This document shows, in pieces, positions 36,290-44,947 of a DNA stretch of 64,000 nt. A program made the position numbers and the translations under genes. Source of the DNA: Pseudomonas putida (lineage in GTDB: Bacteria > Pseudomonadota > Gammaproteobacteria > Pseudomonadales > Pseudomonadaceae); the NCBI RefSeq assembly GCF_001976065.1, contig NZ_MNAH01000003.1:468589-532588 (forward strand), written 5' to 3'. Position 1 is the first letter of the stretch. Each line of letters starts with the position of its first letter. A model generated the notes under the pieces. It saw nothing but the letters and a program-made list of their open reading frames with translations, did not search any database and was not told where the DNA came from.

Positions 36290-37717
36290 TTATTCAGCCA
36301 GCTTGAAGGTGATGAAGCTCGCACGGTTCTGGCGCAGTACGCGCATCGACACCGAACGATTCTTCGGCAACGCCTTGGCAATGTCCGTGAACTCCTTGGC
36401 CGAACCGATCGCCTGATTGTTCAGGTGAGTGATGATATCGCCTGGCTGCAGGCCGATCATCGACGCAGGACCGTCCTGGACTTCCTTGATCACCACGCCA
36501 CCCTTGAGGTCGTAGGTTTTCTTCTGTTCGTCCGTCAGCTCGGCCACAGCGACGCCAAGGCGGTTGCTGCTGCGCTCGATGCTCGACTGCGGCAGGTCGT
36601 CCAGCTCCTTGCCTTCTTCCGGGATTGCGCCAACAGTCAGCTCGACATTCTTGCGCTTGCCTTCACGGATCACTTCCAGATTGGCCTTGGAGCCCGCCTT
36701 CAATGCGCCCACCAGATGTGGCAGATCGGCGGACATGACGATCGGCTGGCCATTCATGGTCAGGATCACATCGCCTACCTGCAAACCGCCCTTGGCAGCC
36801 GGGCCGTCATCCTGGATCTGAGCGACCAGTGCACCGGCCGGTTTATCCAGGCCGAACGATTCCGCCAGGTCCTTGTTCACTTCCTGAATCACCACACCCA
36901 GCCAGCCACGGCTTACCTTGCCGCCGCTTTTCAGCTGATTGGACACGTCCATGGCCACATCGATAGGGATCGCGAACGATACACCCATGAAGCCGCCGGA
37001 ACGGGTGTAGATCTGCGAGTTGATCCCGACCACTTCACCATTGAGGTTGAACAGCGGCCCACCCGAGTTACCCGGGTTGATAGGCACGTCAGTCTGGATG
37101 AACGGCACGTAGTTTTCATTGGGCAGGCTACGTCCGACGGCACTGACGATACCCTGGGTCACGGTATGGTCGAAACCGAACGGCGAGCCGATTGCCACGA
37201 CCCATTGCCCGGCCTTCAGATCCTGGGACTTGCCCAGTTTCAGGACCGGAAGATCCTTGGCTTCGATTTTCAGCAGCGCCACGTCGGAGCGAGGATCGGT
37301 GCCGATCAGCTTGGCCTTCATTTCACTGCGGTCGGACAGACGCACGAGGATTTCGTCGGCATCGGCAATCACATGATTGTTGGTCAGGATGTAGCCGTCA
37401 GGCGAAATGATGAAGCCCGAACCCAACGATTGCGCTTCGCGCTGGCGATCACCACGGGGGGACCGAGGCTCCGGCGGCATGCCGCGCTCGAAAAACTCGC
37501 GCAGCATCGGCGGCAAGCCTTCGAGGTCGGGCATCTGCTGGTTCACTCTGCGCTCAGGCAGTTTTTGCGTAGTACTGATGTTTACCACCGCAGGCGACGC
37601 CTGCTCAACCAGTTGCGTGAAATCAGGTAATTCGACCGCCTGAACAGCGACCGCCTGACCGAGCACCAGCACGGTGGCAAAAATGGAGAGGTAAGACTTC
37701 AAGCGTGGTATCGACAT
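36290..37717 (-). CDS. mucD: Periplasmic serine protease MucD (DegP/HtrA family)
   Basis: This 475-residue HtrA-type protease and chaperone removes misfolded envelope proteins and holds back AlgU signalling. A signal peptide ends near QAVAVQAVE. The triad is His115 in TNNHVIADA, Asp145 in RSDVALLK and Ser218 in NPGNSGGPL, followed by two PDZ domains (about 260-350 and 380-470). The ATG at 37717 has GGGAG upstream. It is separated from mucB by 178 bases that contain a terminator-like hairpin, and mucC is absent. Confidence 0.95.
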   Translation of the reverse strand: MSIPRLKSYLSIFATVLVLGQAVAVQAVELPDFTQLVEQASPAVVNISTTQKLPERRVNQQMPDLEGLPPMLREFFERGMPPEPRSPRGDRQREAQSLGSGFIISPDGYILTNNHVIADADEILVRLSDRSEMKAKLIGTDPRSDVALLKIEAKDLPVLKLGKSQDLKAGQWVVAIGSPFGFDHTVTQGIVSAVGRSLPNENYVPFIQTDVPINPGNSGGPLFNLNGEVVGINSQIYTRSGGFMGVSFAIPIDVAMDVSNQLKSGGKVSRGWLGVVIQEVNKDLAESFGLDKPAGALVAQIQDDGPAAKGGLQVGDVILTMNGQPIVMSADLPHLVGALKAGSKANLEVIREGKRKNVELTVGAIPEEGKELDDLPQSSIERSSNRLGVAVAELTDEQKKTYDLKGGVVIKEVQDGPASMIGLQPGDIITHLNNQAIGSAKEFTDIAKALPKNRSVSMRVLRQNRASFITFKLAE

Positions 37718-37789
37718 ACGGCTCCCGTTACGACGAGCATGGTTAAGCGATATGGAGCAAGGAACACCGGGAACGATACGCCGGTATTT

Positions 37790-37804
37790 TTGTTCCGGGA
37801 ACAA
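37790..37804. promoter_or_regulatory. Palindrome upstream of mucD
   Basis: A 7-bp inverted repeat with a one-base centre, TTGTTCC-G-GGAACAA, lies 73 bases upstream of the mucD start. Its size suits a dimeric DNA-binding protein, but no known operator was matched. Confidence 0.35.
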
Positions 37805-37811
37805 CAAACAA

Positions 37812-37835
37812 GGCCAGAGCCGAGGGGCTCTGACC
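37812..37835 (-). terminator. Possible attenuator between mucB and mucD
   Basis: On the minus strand a 10-bp stem with one mismatch (GGTCAGAGCC/GGCTCTGGCC, loop CCTC) is followed by TTGTTTGTT. It could end part of the algU-mucA-mucB transcript before mucD. Confidence 0.5.
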
Positions 37836-37895
37836 TATAAAAAATATTGGAGGGATTTGCAAATTGAAATGCTCACTAAACATTTCGATTTAACG

Positions 37896-38855
37896 TCACT
37901 GCTGGGTTGCAGCGGCGTCGGTGCGCATGGACAAGGCTATCCGTTCAGCGGTGCCGATCGGGATCTCACCCACTACCGTCACCACCATCTCGCCTTGCGG
38001 CGTGCTCAAGCGCCGGGAGACGGCAACGGTCGGGCCCAGTTGCGTACGGGTGTCGGTGACACCTGAACCGCTCAAAGGCTCCAGGAATACCGAGAAGCGC
38101 GCGAGGCCATCGTCATACATCAGGCTGCTGACCTGGGCCTTGGTCTCGGGGTTCTTGCGTACTGTACTGCTGGTCAATTCGAAACCCGGTGGCACCCAGT
38201 CGGAATGCCAGACCCGCGCCTCCTTGACCGCCGACGCCTTGTCGCTGTCGAGCTTGACCGGCTTGCACTCGGTGCCTGCCTGCAGGTCGCTGTCGGTGGG
38301 AACCGTAGAGGGATCGAGTCGGGTGAACTGGAAGCGCTCCAGCAGCCGTCCTTTATCATCCAGCAGCAATGACTTCAGGGGCAGGCCGGTTTCCTGGTCC
38401 AGATGCAGTTCAAAACCGTAGCGGTGCTGGTCACGGGGTGTCAGCGAGACAATCACTGCCGGACGCCCGGCCACGCGCGACTTGCCAATGACAGCAAGGT
38501 CATACCAATTCTTGAGCTTTTGTGGATCAAGTGAACGAGCTGGCGAGTTGGAGGTATCCCCCAGCCCTGCCATCAGGTTGCCGCTTACGCATTGAGTACG
38601 TCCATCAATGCGCACGACTTCCTGAGCGGAACCGTCGAGCTGGATCAAACGCTCGCGGACTTTGCCATCCTGGACGCGGTGCCAGATGTTGTGGGTAGAA
38701 AAACTACCGTTACGCTCGTAGACAAAAGTACCTTGAAAGCTTTGCTGCTGCTCGGCCTGGCTCAGACGGGTCAACCAGTCTTGAGCCTGATCGGCGTGGG
38801 CTGGAACAATGAACCAGCCACCGAGCAAAAGCGTAAGTAGAGGTATGGCGCGCAT
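37896..38855 (-). CDS. mucB: Sigma factor regulatory protein MucB
   Basis: The 319-residue periplasmic MucB (RseB family) binds the periplasmic part of MucA and shields it from the AlgW protease until lipids or misfolded porins signal. A signal peptide (LLTLLLGGWFIVPAHA) is followed by a large lipid-binding-like domain and a smaller C-terminal domain. It lies eight bases after mucA on the same strand. Length and order are normal for pseudomonads. Confidence 0.94.
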   Translation of the reverse strand: MRAIPLLTLLLGGWFIVPAHADQAQDWLTRLSQAEQQQSFQGTFVYERNGSFSTHNIWHRVQDGKVRERLIQLDGSAQEVVRIDGRTQCVSGNLMAGLGDTSNSPARSLDPQKLKNWYDLAVIGKSRVAGRPAVIVSLTPRDQHRYGFELHLDQETGLPLKSLLLDDKGRLLERFQFTRLDPSTVPTDSDLQAGTECKPVKLDSDKASAVKEARVWHSDWVPPGFELTSSTVRKNPETKAQVSSLMYDDGLARFSVFLEPLSGSGVTDTRTQLGPTVAVSRRLSTPQGEMVVTVVGEIPIGTAERIALSMRTDAAATQQ

Positions 38856-38863
38856 GATCCTCC

Positions 38864-39451
38864 TTAACGGTTTTCCAGGCTTGCTGCACGAGCGTAAGGC
38901 AGAGCGCTCTCGGTACCTTTCAGTGCAGCCTGTTGAGCGTGTTGGCGCAAGTAGCCAGGCAGACGTTGATCATTCCAGCCTGGTTGACCTTGCAATACAC
39001 CATTGGCCATCGGACCAGTGGCTTCCGAACTCTCATTGTAGCCTGCCAGAACAGCCGGGCCCTTGACTTGTGGAACTGCCAGGCCAGGTTGGGTGGATTG
39101 CTGCGCCAGTTCGACGCCAGCGATCTCGTCCTGGTTGTACAGGCGAACACCTGCCAATACCGCCAGGGTCACCGAAGCGGCAACGGCCAGGCGACCCAGG
39201 CTGCGCCATGGACCACGGGTGGCTTTTGCCGGTACGGCTTCGTCAGCCAATGCAGCAGAAACAGCCGCGGCAATATCCAGGCGTGGAAGCAGCAGGTCTT
39301 TGTGCATCACTGCCCGAGCGATCTGATAACGAGCCCAGGTTTCACGGGTTTCAACATCGTCACAGGCACTCAGTACCCGACGCAATTCCAATTCGTCCGC
39401 TTCGTTATCCATCACTGCGGACAGCGATTCCTGCAGGGCTTCACGACTCAT
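38864..39451 (-). CDS. mucA: Anti-sigma factor MucA
   Basis: The 195-residue MucA is a single-pass inner-membrane anti-sigma factor that holds AlgU. The N-terminal cytoplasmic domain (MSREALQESLSAVMDNEADE) contacts the sigma factor, a membrane helix spans about residues 86-104 (LGRLAVAASVTLAVLAGVRL), and the periplasmic domain carries an Ala/Gln-rich tail. The gene appears intact, with no sign of the truncations seen in mucoid isolates. It starts 31 bases after algU. Confidence 0.95.
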   Translation of the reverse strand: MSREALQESLSAVMDNEADELELRRVLSACDDVETRETWARYQIARAVMHKDLLLPRLDIAAAVSAALADEAVPAKATRGPWRSLGRLAVAASVTLAVLAGVRLYNQDEIAGVELAQQSTQPGLAVPQVKGPAVLAGYNESSEATGPMANGVLQGQPGWNDQRLPGYLRQHAQQAALKGTESALPYARAASLENR

Positions 39452-39482
39452 GGCGTTCCTCTCTTGGCTGTCGCCGCTGTCT

Positions 39483-40064
39483 TTAGTTTTCCTGCAACAA
39501 CGGCTGCAGGGCTTTATCGATGGCCTCCCGGGCGCGGAAGATCCGGGAGCGCACGGTACCCACCGGACATTGCATGACGCTCGCAATGTCCTCGTAACTC
39601 AGACCATCGAATTCGCGTAAAGTTAAAGCCGTACGCAAATCTTCTGGCAGTTGCTGAATGGTTCGATGGACGGTGCCTTCGATCTCATCCCGCAGCAAAG
39701 CCCGTTCTGGCGACTCGAGATCCTTGAGGCCATGATCGCCATCGTAGAACTCTGCATCCTCGGAACTGACATCGCTATCCGGCGGCCGACGGCCGCGTGA
39801 AACCAGATAGTTCTTCGCCGTGTTGATGGCGATGCGGTAAAGCCACGTATAAAACGCGCTGTCTCCGCGAAAATTACCAAGTGCACGATAGGCCTTGATA
39901 AAGGCTTCCTGCGCTACATCCTGGGCTTCATGGGTGTCGTGCACAAAACGCACGATCAACCCGAGAATTTTGTGCTGGTATTTCAGCACTAGCAGATCGA
40001 ATGCACGCTTGTCGCCGCGCTGAACGCGTTCGACCAGCTGCTGATCCTCTTCCTGGGTTAGCAT
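39483..40064 (-). CDS. algU: Extracytoplasmic function sigma factor AlgU
   Basis: The 193-residue AlgU (RpoE/sigma-22) directs transcription of alginate, osmotic and envelope-stress genes. Region 2 (VAQEAFIKAYRALGNFRGDSAFYTWLYRIAINTAKNYL) and region 4 (GLSYEDIASVMQCPVGTVRSRIFRAREAI) are both clear. GAGGAGTG precedes the ATG. A promoter of the type it recognises lies about 60 bases upstream, which fits autoregulation. Confidence 0.96.
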   Translation of the reverse strand: MLTQEEDQQLVERVQRGDKRAFDLLVLKYQHKILGLIVRFVHDTHEAQDVAQEAFIKAYRALGNFRGDSAFYTWLYRIAINTAKNYLVSRGRRPPDSDVSSEDAEFYDGDHGLKDLESPERALLRDEIEGTVHRTIQQLPEDLRTALTLREFDGLSYEDIASVMQCPVGTVRSRIFRAREAIDKALQPLLQEN

Positions 40065-40621
40065 GAACACTCCTCGATAAGCTCGGAGGAGGCTTGCATT
40101 ACTAAACGACCGGGCTTGCAAACATAGACTCGGGCTTTTCGCAAAAGTTCTCCCCCTCCAGGCAAGTTTCCTGCGGGCTCTGATTCGGCACGCACGAAAA
40201 ACGCAGCGCGAGATTCCCCGGCTGCGCGAATAATCTTGTCATCGGTTTCGCCGGCAAGGATTCCAACCGCCATCCTGCGATGAAACCGACACTGTCCCTT
40301 GATTCAGGCAACCGTCTATTGATCTTGGGCCTTTGGCAAAAGTTCCAAAAAATATAGCTGCCCGAAATCGACATTGTGCAACCCTGAAGCGAAAAAGAGT
40401 GTTAAATCCACGATACAGTTCGCTTGTCGCCGAACCGGTGGAAAAAACATCCGACGAAGCGTCGGCCGTTTTCGGTCACAGTAGTTTCACAATGCCATAT
40501 CGGCTCGGCTATTGTGCCGCTCCCCCCCTCTATATACTAGTGGGCTGTGCGGCTGCCGGGCATGCCTGTCCAGATGTCTGGCACCTACCCCGACCCGGGT
40601 CGCTTTGAGCGGAATCCTGAA
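40065..40621. other. Divergent algU/nadB control region
   Basis: This 557-base gap holds the AlgU-type promoter described separately and, on the plus strand, a possible nadB promoter with TATACT at 40533-40538 and a weak -35 TTGTGC fifteen bases before it. A perfect hairpin CCGACG-AAG-CGTCGG lies at 40451-40465. No further gene is supported. Confidence 0.55.
40124..40150 (-). promoter_or_regulatory. AlgU-type promoter of algU operon
   Basis: On the minus strand GAACTT (40145-40150) and TCTAT (40124-40128) are separated by exactly 16 bases, a near-perfect match to the AlgU/RpoE consensus GAACTT-N16-TCtgA/TCTAT. It lies 60 bases upstream of the algU start. A second, weaker GAACTT occurs at 40340-40345 with TCAAT 17 bases on. 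Confidence 0.85.
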
Positions 40622-42238
40622 ATGAGCCAACAGTTTCAACACGATGTCCTGGTAATCGGCAGCGGTGCTGCCGGCTTGAGCCTTGCGCTGACCTTGCCCG
40701 GTCATTTGCGCATCGCCGTATTGAGCAAAGGCGACCTCGCCAATGGCTCGACGTTCTGGGCCCAGGGAGGGGTCGCCGCCGTACTGGATGACACCGACAC
40801 TGTCGAGTCTCACGTCGATGACACCCTCAACGCCGGTGGCGGGCTATGTCACGAAGATGCCGTGCGCTTTACCGTCGAGCACAGCAGAGAGGCCATTCAA
40901 TGGCTGATCGACCAGGGCGTGCCGTTTACCCGCGATGAACAGTCCGGCACCGAAGATGGCGGATTCGAGTTCCACCTGACCCGTGAGGGCGGACACAGCC
41001 ATCGGCGCATCATCCATGCCGCCGATGCCACCGGCGCGGCGATTTTCCGGACGCTGCTCACCCAGGCCCAGCAACGGCCGAACATCGAATTGCTGGAACA
41101 GCGGGTCGCAGTCGACCTGATTACCGAAAAGCGCCTGGGCCTTGAAGGCGATCGCTGCCTGGGTGCCTACGTGCTCAACCGTGGCACCGGTGAAGTCGAC
41201 ACCTACGGCGCCCGTTTCGTGATCCTCGCCTCCGGCGGTGCCGCCAAGGTCTACCTCTATACCAGCAACCCCGACGGCGCCTGCGGTGATGGCATCGCCA
41301 TGGCCTGGCGCTCGGGCTGTCGGGTGGCGAACCTGGAATTCAACCAATTCCACCCCACCTGCCTGTACCACCCGCAAGCCAAGAGCTTCCTGGTCACCGA
41401 AGCCCTGCGCGGCGAGGGTGCGCACCTCAAGCTGCCCAATGGCGAACGCTTCATGCCGCGCTTCGACCCCAGGGCCGAACTGGCACCACGGGACATCGTC
41501 GCCCGGGCCATCGACCATGAGATGAAGCGGCTTGGCATCGACTGTGTCTATCTGGACATCAGCCACAAATCCGAAGACTTCATCAAGACGCACTTCCCCA
41601 CGGTATACGAACGCTGCCTCGAGTTTTCCATCGACATCACCAAACAGCCGATCCCGGTGGTGCCGGCGGCGCACTACACCTGTGGCGGCGTGATGGTCGA
41701 CCAGCAAGGTCGCACCGACGTGCCAGGGCTGTACGCGATCGGCGAAACCAGCTTCACCGGCCTGCACGGTGCCAACCGCATGGCCAGCAACTCGTTGCTG
41801 GAGTGTTTCGTCTACGCGCGCTCGGCGGCGGCGGACATCGTGGAACAATTGCCGCAGATCTCGGCCCCGGTCGCCCTGCCCGCCTGGGACGCCAGCCAGG
41901 TCACCGATTCCGATGAAGACGTGATCATTGCGCATAACTGGGACGAATTGCGCCGGTTCATGTGGGACTACGTGGGCATCGTGCGCACCAACAAGCGCCT
42001 GCAGCGGGCGCAACACCGGGTGCGCCTGTTGCTCGACGAAATCGACGAGTTCTACAGCAACTACAAGGTCAGCCGGGACCTGATCGAACTGCGCAACCTC
42101 GCCCAGGTGGCTGAGCTGATGATCCTGTCAGCCATGGAGCGCAAGGAGAGTCGCGGCCTGCACTACACCCTCGACTACCCGAACATGCTGCCGGTCGCCC
42201 GGGACACTATCCTGGTGCCGCCCACCTACGCCGGCTGA
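40622..42238 (+). CDS. nadB: L-aspartate oxidase
   Basis: The 538-residue flavoenzyme oxidises aspartate to iminoaspartate, the first step of NAD synthesis. The FAD loop is [15 protein letters not shown]; the substrate-binding region [16 protein letters not shown] and the [28 protein letters not shown] motif are present. The ATG at 40622 gives the conserved start [13 protein letters not shown]. Its last 32 bases overlap the convergent ygfX gene. Confidence 0.94.
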   Translation: MSQQFQHDVLVIGSGAAGLSLALTLPGHLRIAVLSKGDLANGSTFWAQGGVAAVLDDTDTVESHVDDTLNAGGGLCHEDAVRFTVEHSREAIQWLIDQGVPFTRDEQSGTEDGGFEFHLTREGGHSHRRIIHAADATGAAIFRTLLTQAQQRPNIELLEQRVAVDLITEKRLGLEGDRCLGAYVLNRGTGEVDTYGARFVILASGGAAKVYLYTSNPDGACGDGIAMAWRSGCRVANLEFNQFHPTCLYHPQAKSFLVTEALRGEGAHLKLPNGERFMPRFDPRAELAPRDIVARAIDHEMKRLGIDCVYLDISHKSEDFIKTHFPTVYERCLEFSIDITKQPIPVVPAAHYTCGGVMVDQQGRTDVPGLYAIGETSFTGLHGANRMASNSLLECFVYARSAAADIVEQLPQISAPVALPAWDASQVTDSDEDVIIAHNWDELRRFMWDYVGIVRTNKRLQRAQHRVRLLLDEIDEFYSNYKVSRDLIELRNLAQVAELMILSAMERKESRGLHYTLDYPNMLPVARDTILVPPTYAG

Positions 42239-42659
42239 ACTTGAGCCGTACTCGCAGGCGTCGGTGCAGATCCGCCGCCTGCGAGTCTCGGGGCACGCAG
42301 ATTGTCCTGAGCCGCCGCTCACCGCGTAGACGAAAGCGCAGCACCACGATCAACGGCAACGCCAGGCTATCCGGACGCAGTTGTACCGGCTGCCATCCCT
42401 TCGCCTGATTCCACAGCTGCCAGCCATCGGTGTCACGACGCAAGCCGCGAAATGCCTGTGGGTGCGTCAGTAAAATCTGCCGAGGCAAGGTCCAGGCGCC
42501 GTGCAACAGACAGCACAAGGCACCGGGCAGACTGACCCAGAGCGGTATGGCGAGCAGGTACAAAGCACCCAGCGCGAACGCCTGGGCCACAAGATACGCC
42601 GCCAGCAAATGCCGTGAGGCATGCCAGCGGCATTCGAACCCGTTACTTGGGCTGGACAC
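42207..42659 (-). CDS. ygfX: YgfX/CptA-family membrane protein
   Basis: A 150-residue protein with an N-terminal hairpin of two membrane helices ([20 protein letters not shown] and [17 protein letters not shown]) and an Arg-rich cytoplasmic tail. It is the YgfX family member normally paired with SdhE. A GTG start at 42659 overlaps the sdhE stop by 17 bases. Toxin activity has been proposed for the E. coli homologue but is disputed, and nothing here decides it. Confidence 0.8.
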   Translation of the reverse strand: MSSPSNGFECRWHASRHLLAAYLVAQAFALGALYLLAIPLWVSLPGALCCLLHGAWTLPRQILLTHPQAFRGLRRDTDGWQLWNQAKGWQPVQLRPDSLALPLIVVLRFRLRGERRLRTICVPRDSQAADLHRRLRVRLKFSRRRWAAPG

Positions 42660-42897
42660 GATCCAGGATCATGCGAACCATGCGCTGAAGTTCAGGGTCT
42701 TCGGATTCGGCGCGTTCCATGAACCAGCCGAACATGTCCTGATCTTCGCATTCGAGCAGCCTGACGTAGCAGGCGCGATCCACTTCGTTGAGGTGCGGAT
42801 AAACCTCTTTCACAAACGGCACCAGCAGCACGTCAAGCTCAAGCATGCCGCGGCGGCTGTGCCAGTAGAGGCGATTCAGTTCAACATCTTCGACCAT
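42643..42897 (-). CDS. sdhE: FAD assembly factor SdhE
   Basis: The 84-residue SdhE promotes covalent FAD attachment to succinate dehydrogenase. The conserved RGMLE motif (RGxxE) is at residues 16-20 in [11 protein letters not shown]. Length is normal. It lies upstream of and overlaps ygfX, the usual pair, and is divergent from ygfZ. Confidence 0.92.
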   Translation of the reverse strand: MVEDVELNRLYWHSRRGMLELDVLLVPFVKEVYPHLNEVDRACYVRLLECEDQDMFGWFMERAESEDPELQRMVRMILDRVQPK

Positions 42898-43045
42898 GGA
42901 GCGCTCCTCAAATAGGCCGCAAGTATACAGCCCCGCGCCCCATCGAACAGTCGGCTTTGGTCGGGCACGACGAACCTTTGTGAACTACCCATTTCAAGGG
43001 CAGCCCCTTATCATGTCCACCAGACTCTCTACCCTGCGATGACCC

Positions 43046-43987
43046 ATGGCCGATTCCGCTTTTTTCTGCACGCTGTCTCATGAAGGTGTCCTGGCGGTCC
43101 GCGGCGCGGACGCCGGCAAATTCCTGCAAGGCCAACTGACCTGCAACCTCAATTACCTGAGCGACACCCAGGCCAGCCTCGGCGCGCGTTGCACGCAGAA
43201 AGGCCGGATGCAGTCGAGCTTCCGCATCCTGCTCGAAGGTGATGGCGTACTCCTGGCCATGGCCAGCGAGTTGCTCGAACCGCAATTGGCGGACCTGAAA
43301 AAATACGCGGTGTTTTCCAAGTCCAAACTGACTGATGAAAGCGCTGCCTGGGTGCGTTTCGGCGTGGAGCATGGCGATGCGGCGTTGAAAAGTCTCGGCC
43401 TTGATTTGCCGGCAGAGACCGACAGCGTGGTGCGCCATGACGGCTTGATCGCCATTCGCGTCTCGCCCGAACGCGCCGAACTCTGGGTTGCCGCCGATCA
43501 AGCCGACGGGATCAAGGGCAAGCTGTCCGCCCTGCTGCGCGAAGGTGACCTCAATCATTGGCTGCTGGGCCAGATTCGCGCCGGCATCGGCCAGGTGATG
43601 CCAAGCACCCGCGAGCTGTTCATCCCGCAGATGCTCAACCTGCAAGCCGTCGGTGGCGTGAGTTTCAAAAAAGGCTGCTACACCGGCCAGGAAATCGTCG
43701 CGCGCATGCAGTACCTGGGCAAACTCAAGCGCCGCCTGTATCGCCTGCAACTGGATGCCGGCGAACTCCCGGAACCCGGTACCCAGCTGTTTGCCCCGAG
43801 TCACGGCAGTTCGATCGGTGAAGTGGTGCTGGCCGCCAATGCCGCCAATCACATTGAACTGTTGGCCGTGTTGCAAGCCGAAGCTGCAGAAGGCGGCGAC
43901 ATTCATCTGGGCGCACTCGACGGCCCGGCCCTGCTCCTGCTCGACCTGCCGTATGAACTGGACCGCGATCGCGAAATCCAGCGTTAA
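43046..43987 (+). CDS. ygfZ: Folate-binding Fe-S protein assembly factor YgfZ
   Basis: The 313-residue tetrahydrofolate-binding protein helps build or repair some iron-sulfur enzymes. The signature KGCYTGQEIVAR is present with the conserved cysteine. Folds and length fit the GcvT-related family. It follows the divergent sdhE gene, a common neighbour, and precedes an HDOD gene. Confidence 0.92.
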   Translation: MADSAFFCTLSHEGVLAVRGADAGKFLQGQLTCNLNYLSDTQASLGARCTQKGRMQSSFRILLEGDGVLLAMASELLEPQLADLKKYAVFSKSKLTDESAAWVRFGVEHGDAALKSLGLDLPAETDSVVRHDGLIAIRVSPERAELWVAADQADGIKGKLSALLREGDLNHWLLGQIRAGIGQVMPSTRELFIPQMLNLQAVGGVSFKKGCYTGQEIVARMQYLGKLKRRLYRLQLDAGELPEPGTQLFAPSHGSSIGEVVLAANAANHIELLAVLQAEAAEGGDIHLGALDGPALLLLDLPYELDRDREIQR

Positions 43988-44022
43988 CCGCGGTACTTTT
44001 TTGCAACACCTAGAGAAGCGTA

Positions 44023-44844
44023 ATGAGAGAGCTGGCGGAAAAGGTCCAACAGGATTTGGTTGAGGCCATCGATAACGATGACCTGGTTCTGCCAACGTTA
44101 CCGGAAGTGGCCTTGCAGATACGCAAGGCCGCCGAAGACCCGGAAATCAGTATCGGTAGCCTGAGCAAAGTGATTGGCCGCGACACCGCCCTGTCAGCGC
44201 GGCTGATCAAGGTGGTCAACAGCCCATTGCTGCGCGCGGCACAGGAAGTCACCGACTTGCACACCGCGATCACGCGGCTGGGCATCAACTACAGCAGCAA
44301 CCTGGCCATCGGCCTGGTCATGGAACAGATCTTCCATGCACGCTCCGCCGTGGTCGAACAGAAAATGCGCGATGTCTGGCGCAAAAGCCTGGAAATCGCC
44401 GGCGTCAGCTATGCGCTGTGCCGCTACTACACCCAGCTCAAGCCTGATCAGGCGGCCCTTGGCGGGCTGGTGCACCAGATCGGGGTATTGCCGATCCTGA
44501 CGTACGCCGAAGATCACTACGAACTGTTGTCCGATCCGGTCAGCCTCAACCATGTGATCGACCGTATTCATCCATTGCTCGGCGACAAGCTGCTGCGGGT
44601 CTGGGAGTTTCCGGAGCCGCTGGTGCAGGTGCCGCGGCACTACCTGGACTTCAAGCGAAAGTCCGCGAAGGTCGATTATGTCGACCTGGTCCAAGTGGCC
44701 AGCCTGTACTGCCACAAAGACACCGACCACCCGATTTCGCGCATCGACCCCTTTGGCGTACCGGCCTTCGTCAAGCTTGGGATCGATCCGGACAACAAGG
44801 CGATGTGTGCTGACCTGGAAGAAACGCGGTTGATGTTTTATTGA
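44023..44844 (+). CDS. HDOD domain protein
   Basis: A 273-residue protein made of an HDOD domain, a relative of HD phosphohydrolases that usually lacks the full metal site. The start LPTLPEVALQIRKAAEDPEISIGSLSKVIGRDTAL is typical. Proteins of this type are linked to signalling and motility but no partner is visible. It starts 35 bases after ygfZ. Confidence 0.85.
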   Translation: MRELAEKVQQDLVEAIDNDDLVLPTLPEVALQIRKAAEDPEISIGSLSKVIGRDTALSARLIKVVNSPLLRAAQEVTDLHTAITRLGINYSSNLAIGLVMEQIFHARSAVVEQKMRDVWRKSLEIAGVSYALCRYYTQLKPDQAALGGLVHQIGVLPILTYAEDHYELLSDPVSLNHVIDRIHPLLGDKLLRVWEFPEPLVQVPRHYLDFKRKSAKVDYVDLVQVASLYCHKDTDHPISRIDPFGVPAFVKLGIDPDNKAMCADLEETRLMFY

Positions 44845-44864
44845 CCGAACACCGCGTCGCCCCA

Positions 44865-44928
44865 TTCGCGAGCAAGCCTGCTCCCACATTGGAATGCCTT
44901 TCAATGTGGGAGCAGGCTTGCTCGCGAA
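44865..44928. repeat. REP doublet, TTCGCGAGCAAGCCTGC type
   Basis: Left arm TTCGCGAGCAAGCCTGCTCC, right arm GGAGCAGGCTTGCTCGCGAA, with inner repeat CCCACATTG/CAATGTGGG, between convergent genes. Confidence 0.87.
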
Positions 44929-44947
44929 GAGGCCAGAACAGCCCCCA

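Noticed and set aside
42207..42897. SdhE and YgfX as a toxin-antitoxin pair
   Set aside because: The pair is conserved with sdhE function; toxin activity is disputed, so no such call is made.
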